A stretch of 5,326 nucleotides of DNA from Bryobacterales bacterium (GTDB lineage Bacteria > Acidobacteriota > Terriglobia > Bryobacterales > Bryobacteraceae), in assembly GCA_003487005.1 (NCBI GenBank), contig DNFG01000109.1:1-5326 (forward strand), given 5' to 3'. The notes beneath the pieces are model-generated. The model worked only from the letters and a program-made list of their open reading frames with translations. It was not told the origin of the DNA and searched no databases. How positions within the stretch are numbered: position 1 is the stretch's first letter; each line of letters begins with the position of its first letter. This document shows positions 1 through 4,601 of the stretch, piece after piece. The position numbers and the translations under genes were made by a program.

Positions 1-13
1 GCTCTTCCGATCT
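1..13 (+). other. Illumina adapter remnant (not genomic)
   Basis: The first 13 bases, GCTCTTCCGATCT, are exactly the 3' end of the common Illumina TruSeq-type adapter (reverse complement AGATCGGAAGAGC). They sit at the very edge of the window, where untrimmed adapter would be found at a contig end. The downstream frame becomes recognisable SDR sequence only after them. They should be treated as a library artefact, and residues translated from them should be ignored. Confidence 0.93.
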
Positions 14-79
14 ATCTGGCTCTCCTCCGACGCAGGCGCCGACACCAATGGCGCCTTGATACCAGTGGAGGGCCGCTGA
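14..79 (+). CDS. C-terminal fragment of a probable short-chain dehydrogenase/reductase (SDR)
   Basis: The frame that ends at the TGA at 77-79 encodes 21 residues after the adapter, including LSSDAGADTNGALIPVEG. This resembles the usual C-terminus of classical SDR oxidoreductases, where a (L/A)(S/A)SDA stretch is followed by TG..(I/L)PVDGG. SDRs are NAD(P)-dependent cytoplasmic Rossmann-fold enzymes of about 250 residues. The cofactor-binding and Tyr-Lys catalytic parts are missing here, so the substrate cannot be named. The PCD gene begins 10 bases after the stop on the same strand, which suggests cotranscription. Some SDRs reduce pterins (sepiapterin reductase, PTR1, dihydropteridine reductase), so a pterin role is possible but undemonstrated. 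The call rests on a short match made by eye. Confidence 0.7.
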   Translation: MWLSSDAGADTNGALIPVEGR

Positions 80-89
80 ATCCACCGCC

Positions 90-386
90 ATGCCTACCCA
101 AAAACTATCTGAAACCGAACTCGCCGAGGCCCTCGCATCCCTCCCGGATTGGACCATCGACCAGGGCAAACTCCACCGCCTCTTCCTCTTCCCCGATTTC
201 ACCCACGCCTTCGCCTTCATGACCGCCTCCGCCCTCGAGATCGAAAAACTCAACCACCACCCCGAATGGTTCAACGTCTGGAACCGCGTCTCCGTCCACC
301 TCACCACCCACGACGCCGCCGGCATCACCGCCAAAGACCTTGAACTCGCCCGCATTCTCGACCGTTTCGCCGCCAAATTCTCATGA
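90..386 (+). CDS. phhB: 4a-hydroxytetrahydrobiopterin dehydratase (pterin-4a-carbinolamine dehydratase, PCD/DCoH)
   Basis: This 98-residue cytoplasmic enzyme dehydrates 4a-hydroxytetrahydropterin to quinonoid dihydropterin, the first step in recycling the pterin cofactor of aromatic amino acid hydroxylases. Its length is normal for the family. The signature EKLNHHPEWFNVW (residues 52-64) carries the catalytic His56-His57-Pro58. The third family histidine is His74 (in LTTHDAAG) and the conserved Asp is Asp83 (in KDLELA). The match to mammalian DCoH is close over residues 43-87. No phenylalanine hydroxylase is visible, and PCD homologues also occur without one, where they may serve molybdopterin or other pterin chemistry. 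A purine run GGAGGG (67-72) lies 17 bases before the ATG, which is too far for an ideal Shine-Dalgarno. Translation may therefore be helped by termination of the SDR frame at 79. Its TGA overlaps the next gene's ATG. Confidence 0.95.
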   Translation: MPTQKLSETELAEALASLPDWTIDQGKLHRLFLFPDFTHAFAFMTASALEIEKLNHHPEWFNVWNRVSVHLTTHDAAGITAKDLELARILDRFAAKFS

Positions 387-2716
387 AAACCGTCCTCTTT
401 GCCCTCACTTTCGCCTTCGCCCTCCCCCTCGCCGCCCAGGAGCGCTTCGCCGCCTCTCCCCAACTCGACGAACTCATCGAAGACGCCATCAAACAGGACC
501 AGATCCCCGGCGCCGTCCTCCTCGTCGGTCAACCCGGCAAAATTCTCCACCGCAAGGCCTACGGCCACCGCGCCCTCGTGCCCCGCCGCGAGGGGATGAC
601 CCTCGACACCATCTTCGACGTCGCCTCCCTCACCAAAATCGTCGCCACCACCTCCGCCGTGATGGCCCTGTTCGAAGACGGCAAGATCCGCCTCTCCGAC
701 AAAGTCACCGACTACCTCCCCAACTACCAGGGCGGCAAATCCGACGCCACCGTCCGCCAGCTTCTCATCCACTTCTCCGGCCTCCGCCCCGACGTCGACC
801 TCAAACCCAAATGGTCCGGCTACGATACCGGCATCCAACTCGCCCTCATCGACCGCCCCGTCGCCGAACCCGGCCAGCGCTTCATCTACAGCGATATCAA
901 CTTCGTCCTCCTCTCCGAAATCGTGCGCACCGTCAGCGGCCAGCCTTTCGACGAGTTCGTCACCAACCGGGTCTTCAAACCTCTTGGCATGAACCACTCC
1001 CGCTTCAATCCCCCGGCCTCCTGGCGGAATCGCATCGCCCCCACCGAACGCGTCGAAGGCCAGATCCTCCGCGGCACCGTCCACGACCCCACGGCCCGCT
1101 ACATGGGCGGCGTGGCCGGTCACGCCGGCCTCTTCTCCAACGCTCACGACCTCGCCCGCTGGGCCGAAATGCTCCTCCGTGGCGGCCAACTCCCCGGCGG
1201 CCCCCGCATCTTCAGCCCCCTCACCATCCGCAAGTTCACCGAACCCAATTCGCCCCCCCACCAGCCCATCCTCCGCGGCCTTGGCTTCGACATCGACTCG
1301 CCCTTCTCCTCCAACCGCGGCGAACTCTTCCCCATCGGCTCCTTCGGCCACACCGGCTTCACTGGCACCTCCCTCTGGGTCGATCCCTCCACCGACACCT
1401 TCATCGTCCTCCTCGCCAACTCCGTCCACCCCTCTCTCCGCAAGGCCATCAGCCCCCTGCGCGCCCGCATCGCCACCGTCACCGCAGCCGCTGTCGGCGT
1501 CGAAGCCCAGGACGTCCTGCTCACCAGCTATCTCGAAACCGCCCAGGGCACCCCCCCGCGCCGCACCGTCGCCCGCAACGCCTCCGTCCTCAATGGCATC
1601 GATGTCCTCGAAGCCGAGTCCTTCGCCCGTCTCAAGGGCCAGCGCGTGGGCCTCATCACCAACCACACCGGCCGCACCCGCGATGGCCGCCGCAATATCG
1701 ACGCCATGCTCGCCGCCGGCGTCCAACTCACCGCGCTCTTCAGCCCCGAACACGGCCTCCTCGGCACCGAAGACCACGAAAACGTCGGCCACGGCAAGGA
1801 CGAGGCCTCCGGCCTCACCGTCTGGAGCCTCTACCAGGGCAAAGACCGCAAACCCTCCCAGGCCATGCTCAACGACATCGATACCCTCGTTTTTGACATC
1901 CAGGACATCGGCGCACGCTTCTACACCTACTCTTCCACCATGAAAAACGCCATGGAAGCCGCCGCTGCCGCCAACAAACTCTTCCTGGTCCTCGATCGCC
2001 CCAATCCCATCACCGGCGTCCATGTCGAAGGACCCCTCGCCGACTCCGACCAACTCTCCTTCGTCGCCTGCACCGTGATGCCCCTCCGCCACGGCATGAC
2101 CCTCGGCGAACTCGCCCGCCTCATCAACGCCGAAGACAAAATCGGCGCACGCCTCGATGTCGTCCCCATGAAAGATTGGCGCCGCGGCGACTGGTTCGAC
2201 TCCACCAATCTCCCCTGGATCGACCCCTCCCCCTCCATGCGCAGCCTCAACGCCGCCCTCCTCTACCCTGCCCTCGCCCTCATCGAGTACTCCCGCAACT
2301 GGAGCGTCGGCCGCGGGACCGATGCCCCCTTCGAACAGGTTGGCGCCGACTGGATCTCCGGGCCCGCCCTCGCCGCCGAACTGAACCGCCGCATGATCCC
2401 CGGCATCCGCGTCTACCCCACCCGCTTCACCCCCCAGTCCTCCAACTTCCAGGGCCAGTCCATTGAAGGCGTCCGCTTCGTCATCACCGACCGCGAAGGC
2501 TTTTCCTCCATCCGCCTCGGCCTTGAACTGATTGCCGCCTTACACCGCCTCTACCCCGGCCAGATCGACCTCGATCGGAACCTTCGCCTCATCGCCAATC
2601 AGGAACTGATCGGCCAGCTCAAGGCAGGGATCGACCCGCGCTTCCTCGAACCCGCCCTGTCGGAGAAGCTCGCCGGCTTCCTCGCCGTCCGCTCCCGCTA
2701 TCTCCTGTACCCCTGA
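383..2716 (+). CDS. Secreted fusion: beta-lactamase-family serine hydrolase (AmiE-like) + NamZ exo-beta-N-acetylmuramidase (DUF1343, GH171)
   Basis: This 777-residue protein begins with a signal peptide (Lys2, hydrophobic 4-17, probable cleavage after Ala18). Residues about 25-355 form a serine hydrolase of the class C beta-lactamase/PBP4* type, with S82-L-T-K85 (SxxK nucleophile motif), Y169-S-D171 with I-N-F following, and H323-T-G325 in place of KTG. After a linker (about 358-400), residues about 403-777 are a NamZ domain, with GIDVL (405-409), VGLITNHTG (422-430), SPEHGLLG (454-461), FDIQDIGARFYTY (504-516) and LDRPNPI (537-543). NamZ enzymes release MurNAc from the non-reducing ends of peptidoglycan fragments. 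In B. subtilis the beta-lactamase-like AmiE strips peptides from MurNAc, and both belong to the muropeptide-rescue cluster. The fusion therefore plausibly does both steps in the periplasm; the first activity is inferred and could instead be a carboxypeptidase or esterase. No Shine-Dalgarno is visible before ATG 383, so the ATGA overlap suggests coupled translation. Confidence 0.92.
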   Translation: MKTVLFALTFAFALPLAAQERFAASPQLDELIEDAIKQDQIPGAVLLVGQPGKILHRKAYGHRALVPRREGMTLDTIFDVASLTKIVATTSAVMALFEDGKIRLSDKVTDYLPNYQGGKSDATVRQLLIHFSGLRPDVDLKPKWSGYDTGIQLALIDRPVAEPGQRFIYSDINFVLLSEIVRTVSGQPFDEFVTNRVFKPLGMNHSRFNPPASWRNRIAPTERVEGQILRGTVHDPTARYMGGVAGHAGLFSNAHDLARWAEMLLRGGQLPGGPRIFSPLTIRKFTEPNSPPHQPILRGLGFDIDSPFSSNRGELFPIGSFGHTGFTGTSLWVDPSTDTFIVLLANSVHPSLRKAISPLRARIATVTAAAVGVEAQDVLLTSYLETAQGTPPRRTVARNASVLNGIDVLEAESFARLKGQRVGLITNHTGRTRDGRRNIDAMLAAGVQLTALFSPEHGLLGTEDHENVGHGKDEASGLTVWSLYQGKDRKPSQAMLNDIDTLVFDIQDIGARFYTYSSTMKNAMEAAAAANKLFLVLDRPNPITGVHVEGPLADSDQLSFVACTVMPLRHGMTLGELARLINAEDKIGARLDVVPMKDWRRGDWFDSTNLPWIDPSPSMRSLNAALLYPALALIEYSRNWSVGRGTDAPFEQVGADWISGPALAAELNRRMIPGIRVYPTRFTPQSSNFQGQSIEGVRFVITDREGFSSIRLGLELIAALHRLYPGQIDLDRNLRLIANQELIGQLKAGIDPRFLEPALSEKLAGFLAVRSRYLLYP

Positions 2717-2735
2717 ACCTCCCCGTAAATGGCAT

Positions 2736-2771
2736 TGGGTCCGGCGGAGCATAGTTGCCCCGCCGGACCCA
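2736..2771. terminator. Strong hairpin between convergent genes, probable transcription terminator
   Basis: TGGGTCCGGCGG (2736-2747) pairs perfectly with CCGCCGGACCCA (2760-2771), giving a 12-bp GC-rich stem with a 12-base loop. It starts 20 bases after the stop codon of the hydrolase-NamZ gene and lies 60 bases beyond the stop of the convergent AT-hook gene, so it could end transcripts from both sides. The tail on the + side (GGCTTGTTTCC) is only mildly T-rich and the - side has no T-run. It is therefore not a textbook intrinsic terminator. Confidence 0.65.
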
Positions 2772-2831
2772 GGCTTGTTTCCACTTGGGTGGATTTCCTT
2801 CCCTTGCAGGCTCCGATGCCCGCTTCCGGGC

Positions 2832-3038
2832 CTAACTGGCCTCTTTCGATGCCTTCGGAGGACGGCCCCGGCGGCCGGGGACCTTGACCGCAGGCTTCTC
2901 CTTCAGCGCCGCCATCCAGCCGGGAGGACGACCCCGACGCTTACCCTGTCCACGAGCCAGGCGGTCAAGGGTCAGAATCGCCTCCTCGATCGCCTGCCGC
3001 TCCTGACGTAATTCCGCCAGCATTTTTGTGACATCCAT
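2832..3038 (-). CDS. Small basic protein with two AT-hook-like RRGRPP motifs, function unknown
   Basis: The protein has 68 residues. Residues 3-30 (VTKMLAELRQERQAIEEAIL and beyond) are charged, with leucines and isoleucines spaced for an amphipathic helix or short coiled coil. The rest is basic with two copies of RRGRPP, at 34-39 and 56-61, the first followed by GWM. The GRP core with flanking Arg is the AT-hook minor-groove DNA-binding motif, so a nucleoid-associated or regulatory role is likely but inferred. I recall very similar short proteins being common in Acidobacteriota. The ATG at 3038 is chosen because AGGGAG sits 9 bases upstream. A longer frame from a GTG at 3113 would add 25 residues that look unlike the conserved N-terminus and run through a palindrome. 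Codon use (several CGT, mixed third bases) is less skewed than in the neighbours. It is transcribed alone and is convergent with the NamZ fusion. Confidence 0.8.
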   Translation of the reverse strand: MDVTKMLAELRQERQAIEEAILTLDRLARGQGKRRGRPPGWMAALKEKPAVKVPGRRGRPPKASKEAS

Positions 3039-3047
3039 ATTGATTCG

Positions 3048-3053
3048 CTCCCT
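3048..3053 (-). promoter_or_regulatory. Ribosome binding site of the AT-hook gene
   Basis: On the - strand AGGGAG lies 9 bases before the ATG at 3038. It is the best Shine-Dalgarno-like sequence near this gene and fixes the start at 3038 rather than at the upstream GTG at 3113. Confidence 0.65.
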
Positions 3054-3095
3054 GCAAATTGAGCTTCGGACTGCTCCGTCTTCCTCCGGCGCTCG

Positions 3096-3111
3096 GTTCC
3101 GATTTCGGAAC
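3096..3111. promoter_or_regulatory. Perfect 16-bp palindrome, copy 1 (operator candidate)
   Basis: GTTCCGA-TT-TCGGAAC is an inverted repeat with 7-bp arms and a 2-bp centre, the size expected for a dimeric helix-turn-helix regulator. It lies 58 bases upstream of the AT-hook start, inside the probable 5' leader. An identical copy lies 83 bp further upstream, and identity of the two copies extends one base to 17 bp. The binding protein is unknown. It could instead be an interspersed palindromic repeat. Confidence 0.6.
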
Positions 3112-3142
3112 ACAACCGTTACAGCCCGAACCTTCTATGCAC

Positions 3143-3171
3143 TTTTTACCTTACTTTGGCCGAACTTACAA
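3143..3171 (-). promoter_or_regulatory. Candidate sigma-70-type promoter for the AT-hook gene
   Basis: Read on the - strand, TTGTAA (3171-3166) and TAAAAA (3148-3143) are separated by exactly 17 bases. Each matches four of six consensus positions. The stretch is clearly more AT-rich than its surroundings and sits between the two palindromes, with the upstream one ending 7 bases before the -35 box. The prediction is by eye and is weak on its own. Its position in the only sizeable gap upstream of the gene supports it. Confidence 0.35.
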
Positions 3172-3178
3172 GGGGTTT

Positions 3179-3194
3179 GTTCCGATTTCGGAAC
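3179..3194. promoter_or_regulatory. Perfect 16-bp palindrome, copy 2 (operator candidate)
   Basis: This is the second identical GTTCCGATTTCGGAAC, 83 bp from copy 1. It lies 12 bases beyond the stop codon of the amino acid permease and just upstream of the candidate -35 box of the AT-hook gene. The position suits an activator or an upstream repressor site. As a 16-bp hairpin with a 2-base centre it is a poor terminator for the permease transcript, and no T-run follows it. Confidence 0.6.
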
Positions 3195-3206
3195 AAGAAT
3201 CGTAAA

Positions 3207-4601
3207 TCAGCCCTCCGGAGCCCCCGCAGCCACCCCTTTTTGCCTCCTCTGGTTCCAGTACGCGTAGAAAGGGATTCCCGCCGCAATCACCACCAGCCCC
3301 AACGCCGATTCCCTCGGCGATTTCTCCAGCGTTACCGCCAATAGCACCGCCGCCACCCCCACAAATAGCAGCGGCACCACCGGATATCCCAGCGTCCGGT
3401 ACGGTCTGCTCATTTCCGGATGCTTCCGCCTCAGCACCATCACCGCCGCCGTACTCATTCCGTACAGAATCCAGCTTGGAAAGATCACCATCGTCAGCAA
3501 CTGGTCGTACCGCCCGCTCAATACCAGGACCGCACTCCACCCGCTCAACGCCAGAACCGAAAATCCCGGCGTGTGGTGCACCGCGCTCACCTCCCCAAAC
3601 CGCCGGAAAAACAGCCCGTCCCGCGCGAGCGCGTACGGCACCCTCGCCCCGGAGAGCAGACTCCCGTTCAACGCCGCGAACATCGAAATCATCGCCGCCA
3701 CCGACACCGCCGCCGCTCCCCACTCTCCCACCACCGCCCTCATCATCACCGATGCCACCCGGTCGCTCCCCGCCACCTCCGCCGCCGGCAATACATAGAA
3801 ATACGCCACGTTCGTCAGCAGATAGATCCCCATCACCATCGCCGTCCCCAAAATCAGCGCCCGCGGCAGATTCCGCTGCGGTTCCTTCACCTCGCTGGAT
3901 ACCATACTCAAATTGTTCCACCCGTCATACGCCCACAACGCCGCCACCAACGCCGCGAAAAACCCCAATATCCCCCCAGGCGCCGCCGTCTGGGTCCCGA
4001 AATTCGCCGCCGTCCCCTTGCCCCCGAACAATCCCGTCGCGATCACACCCCCGATCAGCGCCACTTTCAGGATCGTCACCGCCACCTGCACCCCCGCTGC
4101 CTCTTTCACTCCAAACCAGTTCAGGAATCCCAGAGACAGGATCAGGGCAATCGCCGCCAATTGTCCTCCCGTGACCGGCAAAGCCCCGCCAGCCTCACCC
4201 AGTGGCACCGGAATCGTGAACATTCGCTCGTCCAGCACCGGGAGAAAATTCGCAAGATACAGCGCGAATCCAGTCGCAATCGTCGCTACCGCTCCGCTCT
4301 TCGCTACCCACATCTGCGTCCAGCCGTACAGAAACCCCCAAAACGGCCCGTACGCCCGGCTCAAATACACATACTCCCCTCCCGCCTCCGGCATCGCCGC
4401 GGCCATCTCCGCGTACGTCAGCGCCCCCGCCAGCGACAAGAGCCCCCCAAACACCCACACCAGCAACACCATCTCCGGTGATCCCGTGTTCATCACCATC
4501 GTCTTCGGCACCAGGAAGATCCCGCTGCCGATCACCGTCCCTACCACCAGCGACGCCGCGCTCCAGATCCCCAACTCGCGTCGCAATCCCGGTTTAGTCA
4601 C
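3207..4601 (-). CDS. APC-superfamily amino acid permease, LAT/SteT-like
   Basis: A complete 464-residue inner-membrane transporter with about 12 hydrophobic segments, normal for the family. VVGTVIGSGIF (19-29) is the unwound substrate-binding helix 1. YAEMAAAMPEAGGEYVYL (63-80) and NWFGVKEAAGVQ (161-172) are typical of the L-type (LAT) branch, and YDGWNN followed by SSEVKEPQRNLP (225-246) is the helix 6 region. LAT-like bacterial proteins such as SteT exchange or import neutral amino acids; the substrate here cannot be read from sequence. The start is GTG at 4601, supported by GAGGAAG 6 bases upstream and by the position of the Arg-Glu-Leu-Gly lead-in to helix 1. It overlaps the symporter's end by 8 bases, implying coupled expression. 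Codons end mostly in G (GTG, CTG, GCG), opposite to the + strand genes. Confidence 0.93.
   Translation of the reverse strand: MTKPGLRRELGIWSAASLVVGTVIGSGIFLVPKTMVMNTGSPEMVLLVWVFGGLLSLAGALTYAEMAAAMPEAGGEYVYLSRAYGPFWGFLYGWTQMWVAKSGAVATIATGFALYLANFLPVLDERMFTIPVPLGEAGGALPVTGGQLAAIALILSLGFLNWFGVKEAAGVQVAVTILKVALIGGVIATGLFGGKGTAANFGTQTAAPGGILGFFAALVAALWAYDGWNNLSMVSSEVKEPQRNLPRALILGTAMVMGIYLLTNVAYFYVLPAAEVAGSDRVASVMMRAVVGEWGAAAVSVAAMISMFAALNGSLLSGARVPYALARDGLFFRRFGEVSAVHHTPGFSVLALSGWSAVLVLSGRYDQLLTMVIFPSWILYGMSTAAVMVLRRKHPEMSRPYRTLGYPVVPLLFVGVAAVLLAVTLEKSPRESALGLVVIAAGIPFYAYWNQRRQKGVAAGAPEG

Noticed and set aside
36..55. GGCGCC repeated twice in a short span
   Set aside because: Six-base GC palindromes are expected by chance in DNA this GC-rich, and these lie within the SDR coding frame.
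383..1450. True class C beta-lactamase (antibiotic resistance)
   Set aside because: The KTG box is HTG, the Tyr-x-Asn motif is YSD, and the domain is fused to a muramidase. A peptidoglycan amidase/esterase-type role is more likely.
340..1896. 518-residue open frame on the + strand rich in Arg, Pro and His
   Set aside because: It overlaps the hydrolase-NamZ gene in another frame. Its composition is what C-rich DNA gives out of frame, and it has no recognisable domain.
2818..2831. GCCCG-CTTC-CGGGC hairpin as a separate terminator
   Set aside because: The stem is only 5 bp and no T-run follows on either strand. The nearby 12-bp hairpin is a better candidate.
3039..3113. N-terminal extension of the AT-hook protein from the GTG at 3113
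   Set aside because: The added residues begin inside a palindrome that has an identical non-coding copy. The ATG at 3038 has a good Shine-Dalgarno and starts the family-like sequence.
3096..3195. A 100-bp miniature mobile element bounded by the two palindromes
   Set aside because: The ends are the same palindrome, but no target-site duplication is visible and the inner sequence looks like a promoter region. Only a genome-wide copy search could revive the idea.
3166..3921. 251-residue Gly-rich frame on the - strand
   Set aside because: It lies inside the permease in another frame. The glycine-rich composition is a by-product of the G-rich strand.
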